A DNA stretch of 64,000 bases from Tetragonia tetragonoides. Its lineage: Eukaryota; Streptophyta; Magnoliopsida; Caryophyllales; Aizoaceae. Both the position numbers and the translations under genes were made by a program. The notes beneath the pieces were generated by a model that saw only the letters and a program-made list of their open reading frames with translations, was not told where the DNA came from and did no database searches. The stretch spans positions 15,598,001-15,662,000 of the forward strand of contig CM076146.1 of NCBI GenBank assembly GCA_038025085.1, read 5' to 3'. This document shows positions 1 through 12,349 of the stretch, piece after piece. Positions within the stretch are counted from its first letter, which is position 1. Each line of letters opens with the position of its first letter.

Positions 1-770
1 CAATCTAGACTCTAGAGGATATGCTTCGAGCGTGTGCCCTCGAATACCAAGGTTCGTGGGATAAACATATTCCGTTGATCGAATTTTCTTACAACAATAG
101 CTATCATTCAAGCATTGATCGAGCGCCATATGAAGCCTTGTATGGTAGGAAGTGTAGATCGCCTGTATGTTGGAACGACATTAGCGAGACTGTAGTTTTG
201 GGTCCTGATATGATCCAGCAGACTGTCGACATTGTGAAGATGATTCAAACGAAGATGCGAAGTGCACAAGATCGCCAGAAATCATATGCAGATAGAGGTC
301 GTAGACCTGAAGAATTTGAGGTGGGAAGCAAGGTACTTTTGCGAGTATCTCCTACCAAGGGTGTTGTGCGTTTTCGTTGTAAGGGGAAGTTAAGTCCTCG
401 TTACATTGGACCTTACGAGATTCTAGAGAGGATTGGTGAAGTTGCTTATCGTCTAGCTTTACCTATGGAACTTGAGAAAGTCCACAATGTCTTTCACGTC
501 TCTCAACTGAAGCGATACGTACATGATCCAACTCATGTCGTTCAACCTGAAACGATCGAACTTGACGAGAGTATGATATATGAAGAACGTCCGATTGAGA
601 TCGCCGACCGCAAAGAGCGCTCGACTCGCACAAAGACTATTCCGATTGTGAAAGTTATTTGGTCCCGTCATGGTCAAGAAGAGGCAACATGGGAAGCTGA
701 ATCCATGATGCGCGAGAAGTACCCAAAACTCTTTCTCGAAGGTACTAATTCCATTCGAGTTTCGGGATGA
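1..770 (+). pseudogene. Ty3/gypsy polyprotein, integrase C-terminus (partial)
   Basis: This is the end of a Ty3/gypsy pol polyprotein; the rest lies left of the window. From position 21 the reading frame is open for 249 codons. It shows the tail of the integrase core (EFSYNNSYHSS, then YGRKCRSP), the integrase C-terminal fold (RYIGPYEILERIGEVAYRL), the VFHVSQLKRY signature and a chromodomain-like end (VIWSRHGQEEATWEAE). In the same frame, positions 6-8 read TAG where this family normally has a Gln codon, so the frame is interrupted, probably by a C-to-T change. The stop at 768-770 is the natural end of pol, followed by the polypurine tract and LTR. It served in element integration and has no likely host role. 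The family call is firm; the finer clade is not settled. Confidence 0.9.
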
Positions 771-1024
771 AACCCTTTTTCAGGAGGGTAGAATGTCACA
801 CCTAGTAATTTCGTGTTTTGTTTACCGCTTTGCACGAGTTGCATGTTCTAGCATTGCATGCTGCACTGCTAATCGACCTAGATCACAACCGTAGTACACG
901 CATTGCATTGTCGTTGTCCTAAAATCGAGTTATACCTTCGTATTGGTAAACTCGTTTCGTCGTTGAGAAGTGATTACTTCATGTTTCAAGTTTCGGGACG
1001 AAACTTCTTTTAAGGAGGGTAGAA
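758..1024 (+). repeat. Duplicated polypurine-tract region before the 3' LTR
   Basis: Two copies of a short block about 231 bp apart lie between pol and the LTR. Each has a GTTTCGGGAYGAAAC core followed by the purine-rich GGAGGGTAGAATGT (at 783 and at 1014). Only the second is directly followed by the LTR start, so it is taken as the functional plus-strand primer tract. The first is likely an older or duplicated copy. Confidence 0.7.
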
Positions 1025-3616
1025 TGTGATACCCCAATATTTTCTATAATTATAATATCGATTTATAATTCATTTATAAATAGTTTCGGAGATTTAAATC
1101 GTATATTTATTTAACGATTCGATTTACTCAAATTAAGCCATAATAATATTAAGTATTATCATGGGAATTTCGGGATTTATAATTATCAAATTGAGGGATT
1201 TAGTTAAAATGGTTTTGTATATGAATAAGACTAATTCATATTGTTTTAATTGGTTTTAATTAGCATTTAATTAGTTTTAATTATTTTTAATTAGCAATTA
1301 AACCAGAAAATAATCCTAATTCTAGTAGGGTTTGACTTTCCTTGACTAAGCACCTATATAAGCTAAGAGATGGGTCAGTTGATCAGTTTACAAAACTGAG
1401 CCAAAAGCCCCAATTCTCTTCTCTCTCTCTCTCTCACGCTACTCTCTCTCTCTCCACCGCATATCTCTCTCTCTCCCCCCCTGCTGTCGCCGGCCACCAG
1501 GCCAGCACCGCCTCCTCTTCCTTCCGCCGGTGAGCCTCTCTTCCCCCTCTCTTTCTTTCTCTCTCTTTTCCTTTCTCTCTCCCGGTACTCTATTTTCCCC
1601 ATCCCTTGTTTTCGTCGAGGCGCAACTGTCGCGCCACGGCCGCACCTGGGTGGTCGCCGGCGAGTGGCCGAATCAACGAGACCTTGCCCGTCGCTCCTCC
1701 CCCTCTCAGTCGCTCTCTCTCTCTCCCTCGCGAACTCTTTCTCACTCGCGATCTCTCTCACTCTCTCTCTCCCCTCCGTCGCCGATGCTCCTGCGAGCCA
1801 CCGCCGACCATGGTGGTCGGTGGGTGGTGGTCTTGGTGATGGGCTAGGTCGTGGGTCCCCATGCTTGGTGTATCATGGCCTAGACTTGAAAAACCGATTA
1901 GGGTTTCGTTTAATATTTTCGTTTTAATTAATTTCGTATTTTCAGTATTTTTCAATAATTATTTTTATTTTTCTGTACTCGTTCAGAGTCCGAATTCGGA
2001 TTTTCAAAAGCCTAGATTGGTTGGAATAAATCAGGGCATTTAATAAAAATATTAGTTTAAATTTTCAGTACTTTTTAGATTTTCGTATTTATTAATTATG
2101 TCTCGGTAATTATTTTTAATTAGGACCAAACGAACAAGCGTGATCGGGTTGTGATTAGCCAAGTTACCTACTACTTAGTGAGCGTTTGTTAGATAAGTGA
2201 TTGTGCCTACCTATTTCCAAAGCCCCATCAAAACTATTTTGATCTGTTATGTGCTAATTGATTATTATTGTGAATTTAATTATATCGTCGTTAATTATGA
2301 GAATTTGAAATATATTCTTCGCTGTAAATATGATTTATATTGAGTATGATAAGTTTATAAAGTTTCGTTAATTAATTAGTTCATATGCTAGTTAATGTTT
2401 AATTATGGCGATGTTGAATTTCTAATATTATTATGATATAATAATATGTGCTATTTGGAATGGGATATTATTGAGTGCTAATGAGCACCTACTATTATAT
2501 TGGATGGTTTATTTGTGAAAGTGTAATTTTTGGATATCATGATTTACTGCCAAAGTGCTGCTGAAATTTCGTTAGGCATATATGAGCATGACTATTGTTA
2601 ATATGCCCTTATGTCGTAATCGTCGTTATTATTATTCATTATCATGAGCATGAAATGAAGTAGTATGTGGTGGTCTCGTTGTACCACTAGGTCAATCAAT
2701 GCAAGTATGTGAATTGAATTAAATGAGAATAAGACTCCTAATGGATCCCTAGGAGTAGTCGAGCTATCGAGACTTATCTAATTGATATAGTCTAGGGATG
2801 CGTGATTCCCAAGTTACTTTTATGGACACCTTGTAGTGTGTTCGGGACGGATCATTCCCCATTGTTTAATTCTCTACATATCGATTATTATGTTAGAGGT
2901 AGTGTGAGTATACACTAGCGTAAGTCCATGGCATGTCTATATCTATCTATGAACAGTATGAGTAATTGTTGTTCTATTCGCTCTCTTATCTCTCTAATCA
3001 AGATGGTTTATCTATTTGTGTTTGAATGATCACTAAAGCAAGAATTGCATGTAATTGAATATCGAGTATGCGTGTGCTTGATTGTATGACTACTTGTGCA
3101 TGCAAATGAATTTCAAGGATTCTTCTAAAACCCAGGTAAGGTTTGCGAAAGTGTTTTTACTGGGTATGGACGACGTTTATTCAGTTTATCTGATTTTTGT
3201 TTTCTTTTGTTTCTTCTCTTTTTCTTCTGTACCTTGTTTCCGTCACGGAAACCAAAGTGCAGGTGTAGCTGAGTGAGGACGGTTTGCTAGAAGGTTGCAT
3301 GTGGGCTGTTTGTTTACAACTATGAATTTATTGGTTACCTTGGATTATTTGGGATTTTGGTTTGTGCCCTTGAAGGCAAAGTTGTAATAAAACTATAATG
3401 GATTTAAGATCGCTGGATAGACAACTCTGATATTTATGTTTGATTTGTTTGGATGCTTCCTTTGATACCTAGTTTTCCTTTCTGCTTAGCATTTACTCCT
3501 TAGCGATAAATGTTGCAGTAGCATTCCCTTGGATTCGTGACGGTTTGGCGGTGTCGAGTCGTGTACAGCGACGTCGATAGTTCCCTAGAAATCGTTGCGA
3601 ATTCGAGAGTGTTACA
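1025..3616 (+). mobile_element. 3' LTR of the Ty3/gypsy element
   Basis: The LTR is placed from TGTGATACCC directly after the polypurine tract to a terminal ...GTGTTACA, giving about 2.59 kb with TG...CA ends. It contains a TATA box, then long pyrimidine-rich stretches (about 1417-1480 and 1540-1780, CTCTCT runs) that suit a transcribed leader. Several overlapping open frames across these CT runs are low-complexity artefacts. The 5' LTR is outside the window, so the target duplication cannot be checked. Confidence 0.75.
1355..1361 (+). promoter_or_regulatory. TATA box of the LTR promoter
   Basis: TATATAA about 330 bp into the LTR, followed after some 60 bp by pyrimidine-rich sequence. This is the expected layout of an LTR U3/R border. 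Transcription start is inferred only. Confidence 0.6.
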
Positions 3617-3757
3617 TTTATACAAGTAAATTTTTCAACAGATTGAAGAATAAATATTGAAGAATGAGTAATATTAAAATTCAATCATAAACCAAATGTT
3701 ACAAACAGTATATATTTCTTTAAATATTTAAGACTAGTCGGCATGAAATTTTTCTCA

Positions 3758-3999
3758 GGCTCTGTTCACCTCTCCTTATAATTTTACTTAAATTCAATTT
3801 TATTTATGTGTAACTTATTACTCAAATCAGTTTTTATTTTAAAATAAATTGACGACGATATATATATCATTGGAAAGATTTCAAAGCCTACTTTCAGATA
3901 TTGTACATGTTTGATCGAATTTTAAATGGTTAAAACGTCAAATTTAAAAAAAAATCAATTCATTTCAATTCAATTTTTGCGGTTGAAAACAACGGGCCC
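3758..3999. mobile_element. Degenerate Tourist-like MITE (copy 2)
   Basis: This block aligns by eye along its length with the better-preserved MITE at 13131-13427. Shared parts are the start (GGCTCTGTT), CTTAAATTCARTT, the inner TCATTGGAAAGATTTCAAAGC and the terminal TTCAATTCA run. The ends are eroded and no target duplication is visible. Confidence 0.55.
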
Positions 4000-4184
4000 C
4001 AATAGTATACAACAAGAGGCTCACAACTTTATTGCCTACAGCCTACTAACATTAAATCCCACATAGAACTTTCCCAAATTGCAACTCACATGTTTCTCTA
4101 AAGCTAACTTTTGATATTACCATCATAAGTTCTTGCAACTGCAAGGCTTCTGGACTAGGGAAAAAATCTTTATTTAATGGATAA

Positions 4185-5760
4185 CTAGGACGTAATCTGT
4201 GTTATGTACGGGCTGTCATTTTATTATTATATTTTTATTCTATTTAAATAATTTTTTATATTTTTTTATAAATTGTACAAAGTATATAAAGAATAACAAA
4301 ATGGTGAATGATCAAAATGTTATACGTGCATTTTACGTATACTTATCTCCAAAAATATTGATCACTTTCACATAAAAAAATAAACAAATATTTATTATTG
4401 ATCAACTAACCTAAGGTTGTACCTCAAATATATAAGTTAACAAATTATCACTTATTTGCGCAACTCCTTGTAAAATTTAGTCACTTGCCTAATAACCTAT
4501 GTTTATACTCTCAATATAAAACTTAATAAATATCTAATGCTTGTCATATTAAGACATTTATTCCCAAAAAAATCCATAACCTATGCTTATACGAACTAAG
4601 ATAATTTATGCTTATACCAACTAAGATAATATTTTCTATTAAACAACACAATCGATTTGATCAGACTATCCCTTAATATGTGTTTCAGTAATTAGAATTT
4701 CTAAGTTGAAAGATCGACCTTAATTCTTTCAAATGAGAAAAATTGTGACGACTCACCGTATAAATAAGAAGGCAAATAATAATAATTTTTTAAAATGTAC
4801 ACTTTACACTTGTACCCACAATTATATGACGTTTTCTTTTTATATTTCATGCATACTCGCACAAATATTCATCATCTATGCCAAATCAATTAGAATTTTG
4901 GACAACTAATTTGTCAAATCAAGCATTCTTAATTGAAAAACGTTAATGTTGGAGATTAATGTCATTTTAGATTGTGTTAATGTTATTCTAACATTAAAAA
5001 CAAATAAGAAATATGAATATTCTACAGTATTAATTATTATAGGATATTTATTAATGACAACTCATTACTTACCATTATAAAAACCAAAAAAAAAAGAAGC
5101 AAATGAATAACAACCAATCAACATGTGACACTTGTCATGTTAACATCGATCTTACCCAAAAATATATCATTTCATGTTCAAATTAATTTCTGAATTTTTT
5201 TTTTCATAGATTGGTATGTAAAGAATAATGAAAAATAGTGATTGGTCAAAATTTTACACATGTCATACAACTCACAATTCTCCTACATAACAAAAGAAAA
5301 TAATATCAGTCACTCACTTGTCACTTAACTTGCAATTGTAGATTATATGTATAACTTAATTAAATGTCACTCCAGATATGACTCGCGTCAATGTATTTAA
5401 GTTTATCCCTATAACTTTGTGTCTGGCCTCTGTTTATACCCTCAAATATGAAACGTAATTAAATATTTAAAGCTTGTCCTTTTAACATCAAATATCCTCA
5501 CAAATAATAGTTAATTTTCACGTAGTCTAGCTACTCTTATACCAACTAATATAATTTTTGTTATTAAACAGCCGTTGGTTTGATCAGACTATCCCTTAAT
5601 ATGCATTTCACTAATTCGAATCAAAAAGTTGAAAGACTAACCTTCTCTCAATTGGAAAAAAATAGCGACAACTCACCATCTAAAAAAAGGAAAAAATTTA
5701 TATTTATTAAAATGTGACACTTGTACGTTGATTGCGCTTATACCCACAACTATATAAATA
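4185..5760 (-). mobile_element. Degraded Helitron copy, minus strand
   Basis: The left edge has CTAG (4185-4188) and a decayed hairpin, the reverse complement of a Helitron 3' terminus. It shares dispersed blocks with the adjacent Helitron: a TATRTAAAGAATAA block at about 4281, 5212 and 5850, and a TTTGATCAGACTATCCCTTA block at about 4650, 5572 and 6185. No clean 5' end was found and there is no coding sequence. Confidence 0.5.
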
Positions 5761-7345
5761 CTAGGACTTTACCCGTGCTACGCACGAGCGACCCATATAT
5801 TTCTATATTTTTATGTTTAAATATATTTTTGGATTTTTAAAAATTATACATAGGTATATAAAGAATAATGAAAAATAGTAATTGGTCGAAATGTTACACA
5901 TGTCATACCACTCATCATTCTCCGATTAAAATATTAAATAATATCTGTCACCTGTCAGTTAACTTGCAATTGTACATCATATAGCGTAACCTAATAAATT
6001 GTCACTCCAAATGTGACCCATGTCATTATTTTTAAGCATGTCCTTACAAAATTTATGTCTAGCATGTGTTTATACCTTCATATAAAAAGTAACTAAATAT
6101 TTAATGCTTGTAATATTAACAATGATTATCCCCATAGCCTACGCTTATACCAACTGATATAAGTCTTGTTATTAAACAACTATCGGTTTGGTCAGACTGA
6201 TCCTTAATGTGTATTTCAGTATTTGGAATCTAAAAGTTAAAAGACTTATCTTCTTTCAATTGGAAAAAAATAGCGACAATTCACCATCTAGAAAAAGGTA
6301 AAATAATATGTAACTCATCAAAATGTGACACCTGCACGTTACCAACCCTTATACACACAACTATATAACCCTTATCATATTATATGGATCTATGTTGAGC
6401 AAAAAAATTATGTGGATCTATTCTCTTAAATATTCATCATCTGATCTATACTCAACATCAGTTTTTATTTATTGTGTTGAAAATATTAAAACTGGACATT
6501 AAGGCCATTGTAGATTAATGTAATTCTATCTAAAGATTAAAAAAAAAAAAAAAAAAAAAGGAATATGAATAGACTATAGCAATTACTATAGGATGTCGAT
6601 AACTAATTACTCACAAAAATAAAAACAAAAAGAGAAAAATAATTAATGTCCAATCAAATTGTGACACTTGTCACGTTACTTGCGATCTTACCCAAAACTA
6701 TATGCCTACACTTATTCACAAATATTATCAGTCACATGTTAATTGTCACATAATAACTTATGGTTATTCCCGCAAATATTAGTCAAATACCATGTCATAC
6801 CAAAAACTATATACAACTTGAAAATGATGACTTTATACGTAACCATTGTACGTCACACATGCCCTTATCCCCGTAAAATTAGGCAAATAAATATTAGTGA
6901 CATGTTTGTTGTTAAATGACCTACGATTATCGCCGCAAATATTAGTCAAATATAAGTCAAATATCACCTAGCCCGTCATACTCACAATATATAACTTATT
7001 AAAAATAATGACTTTATATGTAACCCTTATCATATTACACGCACTTGTCCTCTAAAACATATTGCCACATCAAAATACTTTTTTTTTCCACAATCATAAA
7101 ACTCAATAAAATTGGTGAAATTAAGTGCTCTTATACTCATAAATATTAAAAAGTTGTATTTAAATTAAAAAATGGTCAAGTATTAAATAAGAACTTTTAT
7201 TGTTACATTTAATACATAAACTTTATGATCACCATAAAAACCATAATGACAAAAAAAAAAGGAAAAAGAAAAGAAAATGCAATAGCCACTAAAATTGTGA
7301 CACATGTCACTTAACCGGAGCTCTTACCCAAATATATATATTAGA
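5761..7345 (-). mobile_element. Non-autonomous Helitron, minus strand
   Basis: Read on the minus strand, the element begins TCTAATATATATATTTGGG at 7345. It ends with the hairpin CTCGTGC-GTA-GCACGGG and then CTAG at 5764-5761. The flanking host bases are A before TC and T after CTAG, the A^T target expected of Helitrons. It is 1585 bp, AT-rich, with no Rep/helicase coding. Internal repeats are shared with the copy to its left. Confidence 0.75.
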
Positions 7346-7392
7346 TAGTCTATCGATGGATAAATCATTTTAGCATAAATAAATTAGACTAG

Positions 7393-7620
7393 AAAGCTCA
7401 TGAAAATCTTTTTTTTTTTTTTTTTTTTTGAAAATGGTAAGCTTTTTATTTCATTCTCCAAAGGTATATCAGAGTAATAACAAGGATATCTATGTAATAC
7501 CTAAGATACATTATTTTAGGCTGCCTTAAACCAAGAAAACAACCAACAGAAAAAAGAATTACATCAGCTCAGTTACACATACCAAGCAAACTATATCTGT
7601 TTTTGCATTAAAGCTCATGA
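7393..7620 (-). mobile_element. 5'-truncated retroposon (LINE 3' end) with target duplication
   Basis: A T-run at 7411-7430 (poly(A) on the minus strand) precedes about 180 bp resembling a LINE 3' end (minus-strand AATAAAAAGCTTACC next to the tail). The whole is flanked by the direct repeat AAAGCTCATGA (7393-7403 and 7610-7620). It is too short to hold coding sequence. Confidence 0.65.
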
Positions 7621-7744
7621 TATCGTATTAAGAAACTTTCTCCTACATTGTCCCTCAAAAGTCAAAAGTCAAAACAGAGGAAATGCCCCCTAGGCTTCAT
7701 TTTTTTCATTAAAGTATTCTTCATTCAGACCGAGACATCAAATC

Positions 7745-7746
<2 letters not shown>

Positions 7747-7831
<85 letters not shown>
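7747..7831. repeat. (TA)n microsatellite
   Basis: About 85 bp of pure TA dinucleotide inside the 5' terminus of Helitron A, where the sister element at 9501 has only TATATATT. It encodes an artefactual Tyr-Ile repeat frame. Confidence 0.95.
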
Positions 7832-7833
<2 letters not shown>

Positions 7834-8749
7834 GATGCATTTTACAGGAGTAATGAGGCACGCCACGTAGGCGAGAATTTTAAGAGCGTGCCACCTAAGC
7901 GAGAATAATGACAAAAAATAATTGTTGTAAAACGTTTAGGAGTTTTAGCATCCTTATCGATGTAAAATTAGATATTGATAAACCACTAGAATTTTATAAA
8001 CGTTATAACATATTGTCGTCAAATATTCAAAATCAAATATAAAATTTTCTATACATTTCAAAAAATAACAAAAATTACACCATCAGATTCGGATCGAAAA
8101 TACTTCAAAACGAGATGCATCTACAGTATGTTTAGAACATATAACTAAACATTTTTCGGTAGCAATAAGGCTTGCCACCTAAGCAAAGAGCAAAAGAAAA
8201 ATTTGAGCGTTTTAATTTAATTTTATTGATAAAAGATAATTGTTAGTAGTTGGATTGTAATATGAGTCTTATTTGGATTGTATAATCACAAAGATAATAT
8301 TCATGAAAATAACAAAAAGATAGAATCACGTTTGTAAGTTGCAAGTTAGCTGCTTACTTGATGTACTACATTTAGGAGTCTTATCACTCTTTATATTTAG
8401 GAATCTTGAGAGGTTAGAGTACAATTGTACTAGCTCAAATGCTTAGACATGTCAAATGTTAGCAACTAAGGGATAAGATAAACCAACGATGATAAGTATT
8501 GTAGTTCTCAATGGAGACTTAGTTAACTAAATCTCATGATGTCATGCACCATGAATAACTCATCAGATGGATTGCTGTATACATATGAGAACATTAATTA
8601 TTCTCCATTCTTTATGAATAACTAACTAATCTACATTAGCCATAGCAACCACCGTTCCCCTTTCATGACGTTTTTTCTTATCTTTTACCATATGTCACAA
8701 ATTTTTGTTGTTGTTGTTTTCCTCTTTCTAATTCAATATTAACCTATTA

Positions 8750-9008
8750 CTCCCTCCGTTTTACCAAGATGTTTACACTTTATTTTTTAAGGTCAAACTT
8801 CACAAACATTGACCATGAATTAGTGAAAAAATACAAAGATTTATTATGTATGTAAAAATGCTATTGTTAGATTCATTTTAAAGAATATTTTTCAAAAATT
8901 ATAATTTTATAATTTATATATGCATATATTTACAATTATCTATGGTCAAAGTGGTGCGTTGAATACCGTGAAAAAACAAATGTAAACATCTTCATAAAAC
9001 AGAGGGAG
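8750..9008. mobile_element. Stowaway-type MITE
   Basis: A 259-bp element flanked by TA dinucleotides (8748-8749, 9009-9010). Its terminal inverted repeats are CTCCCTCCGTTTTACCAAG and TTCATAAAACAGAGGGAG, extending into TGTTTACA/TGTAAACA. The CTCCCTCCG end and TA duplication are the Stowaway (Tc1/mariner) hallmark. It is nested in Helitron A. Confidence 0.9.
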
Positions 9009-9600
9009 TAGTTTATATCATTAATTTTTTTGTTCTCTTTGCACTTATTATGATGAAGAAAACTACTTTATATTAACTTGACAATTAAAATATATATTGC
9101 AGGTTTGGAGATGATTGTATTAATCGATCGTCAATAGTAAGGTCGATATCAATATCAATATATATATGTATAATTGAGTTTTCATCAAGGTGGCATTGAA
9201 TAAATAATAAATAGTCATAGATGCATGGGTGATTAAAAAGAAATCAAAAATATTTTTATTTTATTTTAATAAAAAAAGTAACATAAGTATTATATTTATT
9301 ATCCTAAAAAAGGGATATTATTTATTCATTAAAAATATAATTTCTTTGTTAAATGTGTGAAAAAGATTATTATTGTTCCTTGCCACTCCTATTATTCAAC
9401 TTTATATATTGATGTGATTATTTTTTTTTTATTATATTAATTCAAATAACAGAGGATGATGAACAAGAACCCGTGGATCACACGGGAACGAAATCTAGTA
9501 TCTATATATTAGAGGCATTTTCTGACAGCATTGGAGGCGTCCACCTAAGCGAGTCATTGTAATAAATTTTAAAATAAATATAAAATTCAAATATATGTTT

Positions 9601-9760
9601 TGGTATAGAATATATACTAAAGTTGTACTTTCCTAAATCCGTAAAGAGTACACCATTAATTAGAGGTTTTAGAATATATACTAAAGTTGTACTTTCCTAA
9701 ATCATTAAAGAGTAGACTATTAGATTTTAAAAAAAAATATAACTTTAGTTTCACCGCTTA
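9601..9760 (+). repeat. Short tandem duplication inside Helitron B
   Basis: The phrase AGAATATATACTAAAGTTG plus TACTTTCCTAAATC occurs at about 9606 and again at about 9672. Each copy is followed by a related AAAGAGTA segment, a local duplication of roughly 66 bp. Confidence 0.6.
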
Positions 9761-10169
9761 AGAAATTAAATTTCTTACACCATTGGAACGAGTACGAAAT
9801 ATCCTTTAAAATGAGACTCATTTATAGTATATTATATTGATTTACAACATTAGATGCGTCCACCTAAAAAGGTAATCAGTAATTAGCTTGACAAGCTGAC
9901 ACAATTAAAGAGTTGCATGTAAAAATAAGAGAAAACATATGTATATTAGTTATAAAAAATTTAAAAAGCAATCCCAAGGTAAAGTATAATAAAAAGAGTA
10001 TGTGTAACAAAAAAATAAACGATGAATCTAAAATGATTCTAGGTCCAATTTTTAATAGGAACTTTACCATTACCACGTATAATTTTATAACTGTACGTAA
10101 TATACTGATCTCTAATGTTATTTTAGGGTTCCAATTTATGTTCCCTTCAACTTTATAATTATTAATGTA

Positions 10170-10230
10170 CTCCCTCCGGACCACAAATAAAATTACATTG
10201 AACTTTTTGCGTTTTTCAAGGCAGTACTTT
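10170..10230. mobile_element. Orphan Stowaway MITE end
   Basis: TA followed by CTCCCTCCGGACCACAAAT is a typical Stowaway terminus. No matching inverted end occurs before the next MITE at 10504, so this is a remnant. Its right limit is arbitrary. Confidence 0.5.
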
Positions 10231-10503
10231 GACCGAATATAACTTTCAAAAAACAAGCAAGTATTGAAATATGTTTTGTTGTTCTAAGGTTTACGTCTAA
10301 AACTTCTTTATTTTTTGAAAAGTAGTTATGTATACATTAGACATTTAAACTGATTTTACCATAAAAGAAGGATAATATCTTTGGAATGTTAGTTATACAC
10401 TTATATCAATATAAGAGTATTGGCGTACCAACATCAAGTATAGAAAGACTTTGAAACTATTTACCTCTTGGATCATGTATCATATGGGATGAGTTAATTA
10501 ATA

Positions 10504-10759
10504 CTCCATCCGTTTCTGAAAAATGGTAACATTTACTTTTGCACGGTCTCCAATGCACTACTTTGACCATAAATATTTGTGTTTATATGAATACGTAAAC
10601 TAAAAAAAATAGATTTTCCGAAAGTACTAATTAAAACGAATGCAATGATAGTATTTTTACATTGTAAATCCTTATATTTTTTTCCGAAATCAATGGTCAA
10701 AGTTTGTAAAGTTTGACCGTCAAAAAGTAAATGTTATCATTTTTCAGAAACGGATGGAG
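10504..10759. mobile_element. Stowaway-type MITE (CTCCATCCG ends)
   Basis: A 256-bp element flanked by TA (10502-10503 and 10760-10761). Its inverted termini are CTCCATCCGTTTCTGAAAAA and TTTTTCAGAAACGGATGGAG. The subterminal AATGGTAACATTTACTTTT / AAAAGTAAATGTTATCATT also pairs. It lies inside Helitron B. Confidence 0.9.
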
Positions 10760-11421
10760 TAGTTAATTGAAATTGATGATAAGAGTTTAAATTAGATAAA
10801 ATACCCTATAAAGTCATAGTAATCTTATTATATGACATTCATGATATTAAATGGATTATATAAATATTTATCCATATATTACTAATAGTTTTTCATAAGT
10901 GGCAATTACACTTGGATTTTTCGATGAGATAAATAATCACGTTAAATTAGTTTTATTATATAATCACAGTCTGTGCAACGCACGGGCATACTCACGGGCA
11001 TCCACCTAGTAGTAGTAAAGAATGGTGGAGTTTAGATTTAGGGTCACTTTAAAAAGCAATTAAGATACCTTTTAAATTAAATTTACCATTTGTTTTTCAT
11101 ATATATTGTAATTGAATTGCTTCTGCTGCAATAATGGATAATGAATCTTTGTTGTGTATGTTTTTTTTTTTTTTTGGTAAAACGAAATTATTTCATTAAA
11201 CCACACTGGAAAGTATTCAGTACACCTGAGATTTTGGCATGCTAACGCGTAACCAAACTAAACCTGTCCGGATACTCAACGCATCAGTTGCACTCTCTCC
11301 CATTAGCTTCTAGGAAGGGCCTGAGAGGGAAAGCTCTTCATCTAAAGCATCCAGAACCACCACCTATTGATCAACACGATCACAAAGCAATAACATAACA
11401 CAAAGCCTATGTGTCAGCCAA

Positions 11422-12349
11422 CTACAAAGATGCACACCAGTCCCTAACATCCTGTTTAATATTCTTATGTAAAGCATTAGTAAATCTAATTTTACATTCA
11501 CGCTTAATCTGCTGAAACAAGTTTTCAGGTCTTGCAACTTTATGGTTCCAAACAGCTTCATTCCTAGCTCTCCATGTGAAATACACCAGGGCTGCCAGAG
11601 CTGCAGCATGCAATCGCCTTAGGTGCTTAGATGGGCTTGAACGAGTCATAGTCCATTTCCATAGCCAAGCCAGATTCTTGCATCGAGTCTTCCATCGCAA
11701 CCAAGTTTGCACCAACTGTAAAAGATTAGCACTAAAAGGACAAGAGAAAAATAAGTGGTTAGAGGATTCTGTATCAACACCACACAGGGGGCAAACATCA
11801 TCATCACACACACCAATTCTATGTAGCCTTTGCTTTGTTTGAAGCCAGTCAAAAAATTGTCAACCAACATATGAAGCTGTGTTTAGGCTGGTTATACCCA
11901 TTCCAAACCCAGGAACACCAGGGAACCTTCACTCTTTGTCCTCTCCGCCAGCTGTAGCCACTGGAAACTGTATATCCAGAGCTTTTGTGAGTCCGGACAT
12001 TATCAGTGTATCCTTGCTGGAAGATATTCCTAACTGAGCAAATTTTCCTCCAGCTCCAACTGACATCACTTGGCGGTTTGTAATCCCACCAGCCCTTTCC
12101 TTTTAAGAACACGCTATTGATCCATTTAACCCAGAGCGTTTCCGCTTTATTTGCAATCCACCAAACATATTTAGCAATCAAGGCCTCATTCCAAGCTACA
12201 CAGTCATGAATCCCCAAGCCTCCCTCATTATGTGATCTGCATACATCATCCCACGCCACTAAGGGAACCCTGTTGGTAACAGGTTTGTCATCCCATAGAA
12301 AGTTCTTGCACATGGTAGAGATTGTCTTGAGAACTCTTTTGGGTAGCAA
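11422..12349 (-). pseudogene. LINE ORF2 thumb and zf-RVT region (broken)
   Basis: The first frame (11849-12349) reads FLWDDKPVTNRVPLVAWDDV and GGLGIHDCVAWNEALIAKY, the connection region after the RT core. The second (11422-11811) carries the zinc-binding zf-RVT signature CPLCGVDTESSNHLFFSCPF and WTMTRSSPSKHLRR. Frame changes occur around 12300 and 11850. It continues the RT remnant upstream. Confidence 0.8.

Larger units (their letters stand above)
7743..9498 (+). mobile_element. Non-autonomous Helitron A, plus strand
   Basis: The start is placed at A^TC (7742/7743), directly before the TA microsatellite. After the microsatellite comes a block shared with the next element (GCATTTT..., then CCACSTARGCGAG). 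The 3' end has the hairpin CCCGTG-GATCA-CACGGG (9470-9486) and CTAG at 9495-9498 followed by T. It is 1.76 kb with no transposase and carries a Stowaway MITE at 8750-9008. The 3' end is secure; the 5' end is blurred by the microsatellite. Confidence 0.75.
9501..11009 (+). mobile_element. Non-autonomous Helitron B, plus strand
   Basis: It starts TCTATATATTAGAGG at 9501 after host A. It ends with the stem-loop CTGTGC-AAC-GCACGG (about 10971-10985) and CTAG at 11006-11009 before host T, giving 1509 bp. The 5' block with CCACCTAAGCGAG matches Helitron A. It carries one Stowaway-like MITE (10504-10759) and one orphan Stowaway end (10170). There is no coding sequence; two overlapping AU-rich frames at 9876-10256 have no recognisable content. 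Confidence 0.8.

Noticed and set aside
1342..1955. Five overlapping open frames on both strands in the LTR
   Set aside because: Produced by CT/GA-rich low complexity in the LTR leader; no domain, and all frames are open for the same compositional reason.
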